Source of the DNA: Coriobacteriaceae bacterium AF08-21
GTDB lineage: Bacteria; Actinomycetota; Coriobacteriia; Coriobacteriales; Coriobacteriaceae
DNA: 64,000 bases
Reading direction: 5' to 3'
Assembly (NCBI GenBank): GCA_027687465.1
Contig: JAQCQR010000003.1
Coordinates: 88,332-152,331 of the forward strand
Both the position numbers and the translations under genes were made by a program. This document shows positions 26,347 to 35,059 of the stretch, piece after piece. Each line of letters opens with the position of its first letter. Position 1 is the first letter of the stretch. The notes below the pieces were generated by a model. It saw only the letters and a list, made by a program, of their open reading frames with translations. It had not been told where the DNA came from and made no database searches.

Positions 26347-29082
26347 TTACTTCTTCTTTTTGCTTGGCATCGAGACTTTGATGCCTTGGGCGGACTTGGT
26401 TACGCGAGAGCGCTTGGCTCCGGTACTCTTCTTTTTCTTGGGCTGGGCCTGGGCCACGCCCTCGAGTGCGCGGGCCTCGGCCTCACGAACGGTGCGCGCC
26501 TCACGGCGCTGCGCCATGTCGGCGGCGACGCGCTTGGCAAAACGCTCCGCCGTTGAACCCGTCGAGCTCACCTTGCCGCCACCGCGACCCAGGCGGACGC
26601 GCACACCGCGGCCAAAACCAGTTGCGGCATGACGACGACGCGGCCTGAGCGAATCCATCATCGTGGCGAGCTTAAAGAACACCGAGCAGGTAAAGACCAC
26701 GATGGCAGCCAAGAAAACCATCTGACCCATCGTCAGATTGGCAATAGACAGCAGCTCCGGGAATCCGATAACGCCTACCAAGATGCCGGCGACTACAAAC
26801 ACAAAGAGCACCACACGTAAGGGCGTGAGGGGCTGCGAGATTCGCCAGATCAGGCTGACGCTCGCCGCGCACGACGTAAGTAGGCACATCGTAGACAGCG
26901 TGAGCTGGTTAAAGCCGAACACGCGCGCCACAAAGATATCGAGCGCCGCAGCCAAAATGACCGCAATCGACGCCGGCAGTGCACGCTTGAGCACGTTGGT
27001 CAAAAACGCACCCTTCACGCGAGCATTGTTGGGCTCCAGGCCCAACACAAAGCCCGGCGCGCCGATGCAGAAGAAGTTGATGAGTGTCATCTGGATGGGC
27101 TCGAAGGGGTACGGTGGCAGCGCAATGCACAGCGCCGCCAGGCCCATCGAGAACAGCGTCTTGGTCAGGAACAGCGAGGCCGAACGCTGCAGGTTGTTGA
27201 TGGAGCGACGGCCCTCGGCCACCACGGCGGGCATCGAGGCAAAGTCGTTGTCGACGAGAACGATCTCGGCCACGTTACGTGCGGCATCGGAGCCAGCCGC
27301 CATGGCCACGGAGCAGTCGGCCTCCTTGAGCGCCAGCACGTCGTTGACGCCGTCGCCCGTCATGGCCACGGTGTGCTCGCGGCGCTTGAGCGCCTGCACG
27401 AGCTCGCGCTTCTGCTGCGGGGTCACACGACCAAAGACATGGTAGCGGTCCACAGCGGCATCGAGCTTGGCCGGCGTATCGAGCGTCGTGGCGTCCACAT
27501 AAGCGTCCGCCCCCGGCACGCCCACCACGCGCGCGATCGACGACACCGTACGCGGGTCGTCGCCACTGATCACGTTGAGGGTCACGCCCTGCTCGTTAAA
27601 GTAGCCGATGGTCTCGGCCGCCGAGGTACGAATCTCGTCGCGGATGGTCACAAAGCCCACGGGCTCGGCCTCGCCCACCATATCGCCATCGGGCGTAAAG
27701 CCGTCCACGCGCGCCACCACGAGCACGCGGCAGGTATCGGCAAGCTCGGCGACACGGTTCTCGACCTGCGAAAACACACACTCCGAAAGCACAAACTGCG
27801 CGGCGCCCATCACATAGGAGCCCTGCGCAAACGAAGCGCCACTCCATTTTTTAGACGACGAGAATGGAATGACCGACAGCGGCTCAGACACCTCGACCGG
27901 CCGATCGGCGTAATAGTTGAGCAGCGCCTGGCAGGTCTCGTTGGCATCGGCCGAAGTCGCACGTGCCACGTTAGCCAGCGCAAAATCGAGCACCGTGGTA
28001 TCGACGGGAACAGCCGCCTCGTTCTCCCCCACGCCCAGGGCAACGCCCTCAACCGGCAGCGGATACGTGCCCTCGACCTCCATGCGGCCCGACGTGATGG
28101 TGCCCGTCTTGTCCAGGCACAGCACGTCGACGCGAGCGAGCGTCTCGATGCAGTAGAGCTGCTGCGCCAGCACCTTGCGGCGGGCCAGGCGCACCGTGGC
28201 GATGGCGAGCACCGACGAGGTCAGCAGCACCAGGCCTTGCGGGATCATGCCCAGCAGGGCGCCCACCGTGGACAGCAGCGCCGACGAAGGCACATGACCA
28301 GCCAACAGCTCGGAGAAGCACCAGGAAAGCGCGCTATCGCCTGGAGTTCCCGCGGCATCCCACAGCTCGCTCACACTCGAGGCAAACAACGCCAAACCGA
28401 GCGGGATCATGATAATGCTCGCAAAGCGCACGATGGCATTAAGCGCGTTCATGATCTCGGAATTGACCTTTTTGACGTACTTGGCCTCGTTATTAATTTT
28501 GGCCACGTAGTTGTCGGCGCCGACATGAATCACGCGGGCGCGCAGCAGGCCCGAGTCGATAAAGCTGCCGCTCATGAGCTCGGAACCGGGCTGTTTCTTA
28601 ATAAGGTCGCTCTCACCCGTCAACAGGCTCTCGTTCACGAGCGCCTCGCCCGAAACCACCACGGCGTCAGCGGGAATCTGGTCGCCGCGCCCCAGGCGGA
28701 TGATGTCGTCGAGCACGATCTGGTCCAGGTCGAGCTCCACCTCGGCGCCGTCGCGCACCGCGATGGCCTTCTTGGAGGTCAGCAGCGTGAGCTTATCGAC
28801 CATCTTCTTGGAACGCATGGACTGAATGACGCCAATAGCGGTATTGAGGAACACCACGAACAGAAACGTCAGGTTCTTAAACGAACCGGTCAAAATGACC
28901 AGGAACGCCAAGATCACGTTGATCAAATTGAACAGCGTACAGAGGTTCTCGATGATGAGCTCTTTGACCGACTTGGTCTTGAGCTCCATGTTGCGGTTGA
29001 TCTTACCGGCGGCGATGCGCTCCTCGACCTCGGCGGTCGAGAGTCCGCGCTCGATATCCGTTGCTGCCATACCACGTCCCAT
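26347..29082 (-). CDS. Cation-translocating P-type ATPase
   Basis: A membrane pump of 911 residues. Motifs: TGES (155-158), IPQG (280-283), phosphorylation site DKTGT (324-328) and GDGVND (576-581), plus about ten hydrophobic helices. The QQLYCIETLARVDVLCLDKT stretch resembles the Exp7-like cation ATPases of Gram-positive bacteria, so the ion (Ca or Mg class) cannot be assigned. The last ~90 residues are a Lys/Arg-rich cytoplasmic tail. Starts at 29082 or 29070 are both possible; neither has a strong site. A frame extending to 29226 reads through tRNA-Arg and is rejected. Confidence 0.9.
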   Translation of the reverse strand: MGRGMAATDIERGLSTAEVEERIAAGKINRNMELKTKSVKELIIENLCTLFNLINVILAFLVILTGSFKNLTFLFVVFLNTAIGVIQSMRSKKMVDKLTLLTSKKAIAVRDGAEVELDLDQIVLDDIIRLGRGDQIPADAVVVSGEALVNESLLTGESDLIKKQPGSELMSGSFIDSGLLRARVIHVGADNYVAKINNEAKYVKKVNSEIMNALNAIVRFASIIMIPLGLALFASSVSELWDAAGTPGDSALSWCFSELLAGHVPSSALLSTVGALLGMIPQGLVLLTSSVLAIATVRLARRKVLAQQLYCIETLARVDVLCLDKTGTITSGRMEVEGTYPLPVEGVALGVGENEAAVPVDTTVLDFALANVARATSADANETCQALLNYYADRPVEVSEPLSVIPFSSSKKWSGASFAQGSYVMGAAQFVLSECVFSQVENRVAELADTCRVLVVARVDGFTPDGDMVGEAEPVGFVTIRDEIRTSAAETIGYFNEQGVTLNVISGDDPRTVSSIARVVGVPGADAYVDATTLDTPAKLDAAVDRYHVFGRVTPQQKRELVQALKRREHTVAMTGDGVNDVLALKEADCSVAMAAGSDAARNVAEIVLVDNDFASMPAVVAEGRRSINNLQRSASLFLTKTLFSMGLAALCIALPPYPFEPIQMTLINFFCIGAPGFVLGLEPNNARVKGAFLTNVLKRALPASIAVILAAALDIFVARVFGFNQLTLSTMCLLTSCAASVSLIWRISQPLTPLRVVLFVFVVAGILVGVIGFPELLSIANLTMGQMVFLAAIVVFTCSVFFKLATMMDSLRPRRRHAATGFGRGVRVRLGRGGGKVSSTGSTAERFAKRVAADMAQRREARTVREAEARALEGVAQAQPKKKKSTGAKRSRVTKSAQGIKVSMPSKKKK

Positions 29083-29101
29083 CACGTCGCGTCGGTATAA
29101 G

Positions 29102-29134
29102 AAAAACCGCCCGGACCATGCGAGGTTCGGACGG
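29102..29134 (-). terminator. Terminator of tRNA-Arg(CCG)
   Basis: On the minus strand CCGTCCG pairs with CGGGCGG and is followed by TTTTT, 13 bases past the tRNA CCA. It also lies in the short gap before the P-type ATPase start, so the ATPase needs its own promoter or readthrough. Confidence 0.8.
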
Positions 29135-29146
29135 TCTTGCGTTCGA

Positions 29147-29223
29147 TGGTGCCCCATGTTGGATTCGAACCAACGGCCTTCTGCTCCGGAGGCAGACGCT
29201 CTAATCCCCTGAGCTAATAGGGC
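29147..29223 (-). tRNA. tRNA-Arg (anticodon CCG)
   Basis: 77 bases including an encoded CCA. All four stems pair: acceptor GCCCTAT with ATGGGGC, D stem GCTC/GAGC, anticodon stem TCTGC/GCAGA around loop CTCCGGA, T stem GTTGG/CCAAC around TTCGAAT. The anticodon CCG reads the codon CGG. Confidence 0.97.
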
Positions 29224-29316
29224 CAACGTTTGGCATTATACCCAAGTGCGCCACGGGCTAACAAAAGAATAGAAAAAGCTTTGCAATTCCGAGGAAGACG
29301 CGGCGCAACGGCCCAC

Positions 29317-29346
29317 TTTAGAAGGCAAAAGCGAGTCAGATAGTAT
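29317..29346 (+). promoter_or_regulatory. Candidate promoter of the aromatic cluster
   Basis: TTTAGA (29317-29322) and TAGTAT (29341-29346) are 18 bases apart, about 80 bases upstream of aroF; an overlapping TATAAA (29344-29349) is an alternative -10. The first gene of the plus-strand aromatic cluster needs a promoter in this gap. Confidence 0.35.
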
Positions 29347-29370
29347 AAACTCTCATGCACCATATATACA

Positions 29371-29394
29371 CGGCTCGCGATGCGGGCCGTTTTT
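29371..29394 (+). terminator. Hairpin with T run in the aroF leader, possible attenuator
   Basis: CGGCTCGC (29371-29378) pairs with GCGGGCCG (29382-29389, one wobble) and is followed by TTTTT. It lies 34 bases before the aroF start and downstream of the candidate promoter, so it could terminate early transcripts. A 20-codon frame (29355-29417) with two Tyr and one Phe codon overlaps it. Regulation by attenuation is inference. Confidence 0.5.
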
Positions 29395-29427
29395 GCAAGG
29401 GTTATCCATCGAGGTGAGAGGCACACC

Positions 29428-30450
29428 ATGATTGCAATTTTAAAGCAGAGCGCCAGCGACGAGGCCGTCAGCCATATCGTCAGCTGGATTGAGAAAAAGG
29501 GTCTGAAGACCGATGTCTCGCGCGGCGAGAACGAGACGATCATCGGCCTGGTGGGCGATACGACCAAGATCGACCCGTTCCTGCTCGAGTCCATGGACGT
29601 CGTCGAGCGCGTACAGCGCGTCTCCGAGCCGTTCAAGCGCGCCAACCGCAAGTTCCACCCCGAGGACTCCGTCATCGACTGCGGCCACGGCGTACATGTA
29701 GGCGGCGACCAGTTCCAGGTCATCGCCGGCCCGTGCTCCGTCGAGGGCGAGAACCTCATCCGCATCGCCCGCCGCGTGAAGGCAGCAGGCGCTACGATGC
29801 TGCGCGGCGGCGCCTACAAGCCCCGCACGTCCCCGTACGCCTACCAGGGCATGGGCCCCGCCGGCCTGGACCTGCTGTGCGAGGCGTCTGCCGAGCTCGA
29901 CATGCCGATCGTCACCGAGATCATGGACCCGCGCGACGTGCAGGTCTTCCTGGACAAGAAGATCGACGTCATGCAGATTGGCGCCCGCAACGCCCAGAAC
30001 TTCCCTCTGCTCAAAGAGGTCGGCAAGACCAAGACCCCGGTCCTGCTCAAGCGCGGCATGTCCGGCACGATCGACGAGCTGCTTATGGCAGCCGAGTACA
30101 TCATGAGCGAGGGCAACGACAACGTCATCCTGTGCGAGCGCGGCATCCGCACCTTCGAGACCCGCACCCGCAACACCTTCGACCTCAACGCCGTGCCGGT
30201 GCTGCACCACCTGTCGCACCTGCCCGTCGTCGCCGACCCCAGCCACGCCACCGGCTACACCCGCTACGTTGAGCCCATGGCGCTCGCCGCGACAGCCTGC
30301 GGTGCCAACGGCTTGGAGATCGAGGTCCACGACGAGCCGAGCCGCGCCTGGTCCGACGGCGCCCAGGCCCTCACCCCCGATCAGTTCGACGACACCATGC
30401 GCCGCATCCGAGCCATCCGCGAGGTCGTCTGCCAAGAGACCATGGAGTAA
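29428..30450 (+). CDS. aroF: 3-deoxy-7-phosphoheptulonate synthase (DAHP synthase)
   Basis: First step of the shikimate pathway: PEP plus erythrose 4-phosphate to DAHP. The 340-residue enzyme has a small N-terminal ferredoxin-like domain (residues 1-65, MIAILKQSASDEAVSHIVSW), which in type I-beta enzymes gives feedback inhibition, then the barrel with AGPCSVEGENLIRIA, RGGAYKPRTSPYAYQG, LKRGMSGTIDE and VVADPSHATG. The ATG at 29428 has GAGAGG upstream. An upstream extension to 29380 is rejected because it translates the leader hairpin. First gene of the cluster. Confidence 0.96.
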   Translation: MIAILKQSASDEAVSHIVSWIEKKGLKTDVSRGENETIIGLVGDTTKIDPFLLESMDVVERVQRVSEPFKRANRKFHPEDSVIDCGHGVHVGGDQFQVIAGPCSVEGENLIRIARRVKAAGATMLRGGAYKPRTSPYAYQGMGPAGLDLLCEASAELDMPIVTEIMDPRDVQVFLDKKIDVMQIGARNAQNFPLLKEVGKTKTPVLLKRGMSGTIDELLMAAEYIMSEGNDNVILCERGIRTFETRTRNTFDLNAVPVLHHLSHLPVVADPSHATGYTRYVEPMALAATACGANGLEIEVHDEPSRAWSDGAQALTPDQFDDTMRRIRAIREVVCQETME

Positions 30451-30453
30451 CCC

Positions 30454-31368
30454 ATGGGTACGGTGAGAAACGCGCGCGTTAACCAGGGCGGCCCCAAGTG
30501 CGCCGGAATTGTGGGCCTGGGCCTCATCGGCGGCAGCTTTGCCCGCGGCTATGCGCAGGCGGGCGTCCGCGTGCTGGCCTGGGACCCCGATGACGACGTC
30601 ATGACGGCCGCCAGCATGGGCACTGTCGCCGGAGAGCTCAACGACGAGACGCTCGGCGAATGCGACATCATCGTCCTGGCTTGCTATCCTAAAGGATGCA
30701 TCGAGTGGCTCGAGGCGCACGCCCAGGCGCTCGCCGACGCCACCGACACCGACGCCATCATGGGTCCCGTGGTGATCGACACCGTGGGCGTCAAGGGCAT
30801 TGTGTGCGAGCGCGCCTTTGAGCTTGCCCGCGAGCACGGCTTTTACTTTGTGGGCGCGCACCCCATGGCGGGCACCCAGTTCTCAGGCTACGCTAACTCT
30901 CGTGCCGACCTGTTTCACCGCGCGCCGCTCGTGCTCGTGCCGCCCGCGGTGGACGATGCGCTCAAGCTGGAGCTTTTGGGCCAGGTGCGCGAGATGGTGC
31001 GCCCCTTGGGCTTTGACAAGTTCAGCGTGACCAGCGCCACCGAGCACGACCGCGTCATCGCCTTCACGAGCCAGCTTGCGCACGTGGTATCCAACGCCTA
31101 CGTCAAAAGCCCCACAGCCCAGGTCCACCACGGCTTTTCGGCCGGTAGCTACCGCGATCTCACCCGCGTGGCGCACCTCAACCCGCAAATGTGGTCCGAG
31201 CTCATGATCGACGACGCCGACGCACTCGCCTTCGAGATCGACCATCTGATCGAGTCGCTTGGCGCCTACAGCCGTGCGCTCAAAGACCGCGACCAGCGCT
31301 ATCTGGAGAATCTCCTTGCCGAAGGTGACCGCATTAAGCGCGCACTCGACGACGAGACCTCCCACTAG
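30454..31368 (+). CDS. tyrA: Prephenate dehydrogenase
   Basis: Oxidative decarboxylation of prephenate to 4-hydroxyphenylpyruvate, the tyrosine branch. The 304-residue protein has the nucleotide-binding motif GIVGLGLIGGSFARG near residue 18 and the catalytic-region motifs GAHPMAGTQFSGY and SATEHDRVIAFTSQLAHVVS. No ACT domain is present at the C-terminus. Start ATG is three bases after the aroF stop, with GGAG overlapping it. Confidence 0.94.
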   Translation: MGTVRNARVNQGGPKCAGIVGLGLIGGSFARGYAQAGVRVLAWDPDDDVMTAASMGTVAGELNDETLGECDIIVLACYPKGCIEWLEAHAQALADATDTDAIMGPVVIDTVGVKGIVCERAFELAREHGFYFVGAHPMAGTQFSGYANSRADLFHRAPLVLVPPAVDDALKLELLGQVREMVRPLGFDKFSVTSATEHDRVIAFTSQLAHVVSNAYVKSPTAQVHHGFSAGSYRDLTRVAHLNPQMWSELMIDDADALAFEIDHLIESLGAYSRALKDRDQRYLENLLAEGDRIKRALDDETSH

Positions 31369-31404
31369 ACCACTTATCACGCCAGGTCGAAAGGACCGAA
31401 GCTT

Positions 31405-32511
31405 ATGGCGATTACCATCGATATCGACACTGCACGCCCCTACCAGGTGCATGTTGGCACGTTTTTGCTGGAGCAGGCGGGACCGCTCGTGCGCGCCACT
31501 GCCGGCGGCACCAAGGCCGTCATCGTGACGGACACCAACGTGGGTCCGCTCTACCAGATGCCTGTTAAGCAGAGCCTGGAGGCATCAGGCTACGAGGTGA
31601 GTATCTGCACCTTCGAGGCCGGCGAGGCCCATAAGCGCGCCGAAACCTATGTTGCCATTTTGGAGTTTGTGGCCGAGCACGAGCTTTCACGCTCCGACGT
31701 GATCGTGGCGCTCGGCGGCGGCGTTGTGGGCGACGTGGCCGGCTTTGTGGCAGCCACGTACATGCGTGGCTGCAAGTTTGTGCAGATTCCCACGAGCCTG
31801 CTCGCTATGGTTGATTCGTCGGTGGGCGGCAAGACGGCCATCGACCTCGCTGCCGGCAAGAACCTGGCCGGCGCCTTCTGGCAGCCGAGTGTGGTCATCG
31901 CCGACGTGGGATGCCTGGCCACCCTCACGCCCGAGCAGTTCGCCGACGGCTGCGGAGAGGTCGTCAAGCACGCCGTGATCGCCGACCCCGAGCTTTTCGC
32001 CGAGCTCGAGAAGACCCCGCTCACGCTGGAGCTCCTCAACCAGGACGTAGCCCGCGTGGCGCTCATCATCGCCCGCAATATCGACATTAAACGCGCCGTG
32101 GTCGTTGCCGACGAGCGCGAAACCAATCAGCGCAAGCTCCTCAACTTTGGACACAGCGCGGGGCACGCCGTCGAGGCCTGCGAGCACTTTGAGCTGGGAC
32201 ACGGCAACTGCGTCTCGATCGGCATGGGTATCATCACGCGTGCCGCGGCCCTGCACGGCGTCTGCGATGCCGAGCTGCCCGATCGCATCGAAGAGCTCTG
32301 CGCGCGCCACGGTCTCAAGACCCGCTGCGAGCTTTCCGCCGACGCCATCTTCGCCGAGGCGCTCCACGACAAAAAACGCGCGGGCGACACCATCGACCTG
32401 GTGATTCCGCACGGCATTGGCCGCTGCAGCATCGACCGCACGCCACTTTCCACCTTCCACGGTCTTATTGCCGAGGGCCTCGGCCAGAAGGGAGACACAT
32501 CCGTATGCTAG
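31405..32511 (+). CDS. aroB: 3-dehydroquinate synthase
   Basis: Second shikimate step: DAHP to 3-dehydroquinate, NAD- and metal-dependent. The 368-residue protein contains ALGGGVVGDVAGFVAATYMR, PTSLLAMVDSSVGGKTAID, the metal-ligand region GEVVKHAVI and LNFGHSAGHAVE. AAAGGA precedes the ATG. It ends inside the aroA start (7-base overlap). Confidence 0.97.
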   Translation: MAITIDIDTARPYQVHVGTFLLEQAGPLVRATAGGTKAVIVTDTNVGPLYQMPVKQSLEASGYEVSICTFEAGEAHKRAETYVAILEFVAEHELSRSDVIVALGGGVVGDVAGFVAATYMRGCKFVQIPTSLLAMVDSSVGGKTAIDLAAGKNLAGAFWQPSVVIADVGCLATLTPEQFADGCGEVVKHAVIADPELFAELEKTPLTLELLNQDVARVALIIARNIDIKRAVVVADERETNQRKLLNFGHSAGHAVEACEHFELGHGNCVSIGMGIITRAAALHGVCDAELPDRIEELCARHGLKTRCELSADAIFAEALHDKKRAGDTIDLVIPHGIGRCSIDRTPLSTFHGLIAEGLGQKGDTSVC

Positions 32512-33824
32512 CCCGCATCACCCCCTCCCCGCTCAAGGGCACCGTTCCCGCCATCGCGTCCAAGTCGATGGCGCATCGCCTGATCATCTGCGCCGCGCTT
32601 GCCAACGGCGAGACGCACGTTACCTGCAACACTACCTGCGCTGACATCGAGGCCACGGTGCGTTGCCTCACGGCGCTCGGCGCCCGCATCGAGACCGTCG
32701 AGGACGGTTTCCAGGTCCACCCCACCATGAAGAGTGTTGAGTTTGGCCTGCTCAAGGCCCTTGCCGGCGGCACGCTCGACTGCGGTGAAAGTGGCTCCAC
32801 GCTGCGCTTTATGCTGCCCGTCGCCTGCGCGCTGGGCGCAGAAGCAACTTTTGTGGGCCAGGGACGCTTGGGCGCACGCCCACTCTCCCCGCTTTCCGAC
32901 GAGATCATCGCCGCCGGCTGCGACCTACAGGGTCTGGGCGGTTTTCCGCTCAAGACGAGCGGACGCATGCGCCCGGGCACCTTTGCGCTGCCGGGCAACG
33001 TGAGCTCGCAGTACATCTCCGGCTTGCTGCTGGCAGCCCCGCTGCTGGCCCAGCCCTCCTGCGTGCAGGTGACCGGCCTTATCGAGAGCCGCCCCTACAT
33101 CAACCTGACGATCCAGGCCATGAAGGCCTTTGGCGTCGAGGTCAACGTCGAGCGCATCCCCGCCAAGAATGGCAAGCCCGAGGTCACGAACTTTCGCGTG
33201 AGCAGCGGCTCGTACCGCACGCCCGGCAGCGTGGCCGTCGAGGGCGATTGGTCCAATGCGGCCTTTTGGCTGTGCGCCGGCGCCATCGGCTCCGACCCCA
33301 TCACCGTGGAAGGCGTATCGCTGAGCTCCGCGCAGGGCGACCGCAACGTGCTCGCCGCGCTTTCGCGCTTTGGTGCCCGCATCGTGCGCTCCACGAACGC
33401 CGCCACCGTGCAGTCCGACAAGCTCGCCGGCTTCGAGATGAGCGCCCACGACATTCCCGACCTGGTGCCCGTCATCTCTGCCGTGGCATCGCTGGCGCAG
33501 GGCCGCACGTTCATCCGCGACTGCGCCCGCCTGCGCATCAAGGAATCTGATCGCTTGGTCACCACCACCCGTGAGCTCACCGCGCTGGGCGCACAGGTGC
33601 GCATTGCCGGCGACGACCTCATCATCAAGGGCGTCGATGCCTTTACCGGCGGCGAGGTCGATTCGCACAACGACCATCGTATCGCCATGATGGCCGCTAT
33701 CGCCGCGAGCCGTGCCACCGGCGAAGTTGTGATCCACGGCGCCGAGGCCGTCAACAAGTCCTATCCCGATTTCTTCGACCACTACCGCCTGTTGGGCGGC
33801 AAGGTCACGCTCGAGGAGGAATAG
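32505..33824 (+). CDS. aroA: 3-phosphoshikimate 1-carboxyvinyltransferase (EPSP synthase)
   Basis: Adds the enolpyruvyl group of PEP to shikimate 3-phosphate. 439 residues, full length. Motifs: SKSMAHRLIICAALANGET, CGESGSTLRFMLPVA, QYISGLLLAAPL and LRIKESDRLVTT. The ATG overlaps the aroB stop (ATGCTAG), indicating coupled translation. Confidence 0.97.
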   Translation: MLARITPSPLKGTVPAIASKSMAHRLIICAALANGETHVTCNTTCADIEATVRCLTALGARIETVEDGFQVHPTMKSVEFGLLKALAGGTLDCGESGSTLRFMLPVACALGAEATFVGQGRLGARPLSPLSDEIIAAGCDLQGLGGFPLKTSGRMRPGTFALPGNVSSQYISGLLLAAPLLAQPSCVQVTGLIESRPYINLTIQAMKAFGVEVNVERIPAKNGKPEVTNFRVSSGSYRTPGSVAVEGDWSNAAFWLCAGAIGSDPITVEGVSLSSAQGDRNVLAALSRFGARIVRSTNAATVQSDKLAGFEMSAHDIPDLVPVISAVASLAQGRTFIRDCARLRIKESDRLVTTTRELTALGAQVRIAGDDLIIKGVDAFTGGEVDSHNDHRIAMMAAIAASRATGEVVIHGAEAVNKSYPDFFDHYRLLGGKVTLEEE

Positions 33825-33825
33825 C

Positions 33826-34923
33826 ATGTCCTCGACCTTTGGCAACGTATTGCACCTGAGCATTTTCGGCCAATCACACTCCCCCGCCATCGGCTGCTCG
33901 CTCGATGGCATCCCGGCGGGCATCGCTGTGGACCAGGAGCAGCTGCAGGCCTTTTTGGACCGTCGCGCCCCTGGTCGCGACGAGACCGCGACCAAGCGCC
34001 GCGAGGCCGACGCCGCGCATATCATCGCCGGCGTGGTCGATGGACACACCACCGGCGCACCCATCGCAGCGATCATTGAGAACACCAACACGCGCTCCAA
34101 GGACTACTCCGAGCTGCGCCGCAAGCCCCGTCCGGGACATGCCGATTACCCGGCGCGTGTGAAGTATCACAACATGCACGATGTCGCTGGTGGCGGGCAT
34201 TTCTCCGGCCGCCTAACAGCACCCCTGTGCATCGCCGGCGGCATTGCGCTGCAGGCACTCGAGGCCCGCGGCATTCAGGTCATGGCGCACGTCGCGCAGA
34301 TCGGCGGCATCTCCGACCTGCCCATGGACGACATGATCTATCGCGAGGCCGACCGCAAGGCGATCCTTACGAACGATCTGCCGTGCATTGACGCCGCCGC
34401 AGCCGGCCGCATGCGCGAGGAGATCCTAGCCGCGCGCGACGAACTCGACAGCATCGGCGGCATCGTGGAGTGCGGCATTTACGGGCTTCCCGCGGGAATC
34501 GGCGACCCCATGTTTGACGGCATCGAGAACCGCATCGCTCAGATCGCATTTGGCATTCCCGCCGTGAAGGGCGTGGAGTTTGGCATGGGCTTTGCCGTAG
34601 CCGCCATGCGCGGAAGCGAGAACAACGACCCGTATCGCGTTGATGCCGAGACCGGCGAGATTGCGGTCGAGTCCAATAACGCCGGCGGCATCCTGGGCGG
34701 CATTTCAACGGGTGCACCCGTCATGTGGCGGATGGCCGTAAAGCCGACGCCCTCAATTGGCCGCGAGCAGCAGACCGTAGACATGGACGCCATGGAAAAT
34801 GCCGAGCTCTCGGTCCACGGCCGTCACGATCCCTGCATCGTTCCGCGCGCCGTCCCCGTTGCCGAGGCAGCCGCAGCGCTGGCCATCTGGGACGCCCTCC
34901 TCGAGGACGCCGCCCAGCGCTAA
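33826..34923 (+). CDS. aroC: Chorismate synthase
   Basis: Final common step: EPSP to chorismate with reduced FMN. 365 residues. Motifs: FGQSHSPAIGCSLDGIPAG, RRAPGRDETATKRREAD, RPGHADYPARVKYH and NAGGILGGISTGAPV. One base separates it from the aroA stop, and GAGGAGG lies within the aroA end. Confidence 0.97.
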   Translation: MSSTFGNVLHLSIFGQSHSPAIGCSLDGIPAGIAVDQEQLQAFLDRRAPGRDETATKRREADAAHIIAGVVDGHTTGAPIAAIIENTNTRSKDYSELRRKPRPGHADYPARVKYHNMHDVAGGGHFSGRLTAPLCIAGGIALQALEARGIQVMAHVAQIGGISDLPMDDMIYREADRKAILTNDLPCIDAAAAGRMREEILAARDELDSIGGIVECGIYGLPAGIGDPMFDGIENRIAQIAFGIPAVKGVEFGMGFAVAAMRGSENNDPYRVDAETGEIAVESNNAGGILGGISTGAPVMWRMAVKPTPSIGREQQTVDMDAMENAELSVHGRHDPCIVPRAVPVAEAAAALAIWDALLEDAAQR

Positions 34924-34931
34924 AAATCTCC

Positions 34932-34951
34932 GGGGGCCAACTCCGGCCCCC
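34932..34951 (+). terminator. GC hairpin after aroC
   Basis: GGGGGCC (34932-34938) pairs with GGCCCCC (34945-34951), nine bases after the aroC stop. No T run follows, so it may pause or stabilise the transcript rather than end it. Confidence 0.4.
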
Positions 34952-34962
34952 TCACCCACCCA

Positions 34963-35038
34963 GTGATTTTTCTGGGACGGGGATTAAAAAATCATTAGGT
35001 ACACAATGATTTTTTAATCCCCGTCCCAGAAAAATCAC
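34963..35038. repeat. Long palindrome, dispersed repeat copy 2
   Basis: Perfect 34-base arms (34963-34996 and 35005-35038) around the loop AGGTACAC. The arms match copy 1 at 1232-1309 almost base for base, and the loop matches the reverse complement of that loop at seven of eight positions, so the copy is inverted relative to copy 1. It sits between aroC and pheA and would form a very stable hairpin in the aro transcript. Confidence 0.85.
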
Positions 35039-35059
35039 CGACACGTGAAAGGGGCCTCC

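Noticed and set aside
29083..29226. Upstream extension of the P-type ATPase frame
   Set aside because: It reads through the tRNA-Arg gene and its terminator; the translation has the familiar tRNA-derived look (GRWFESN) and no homology to ATPases.
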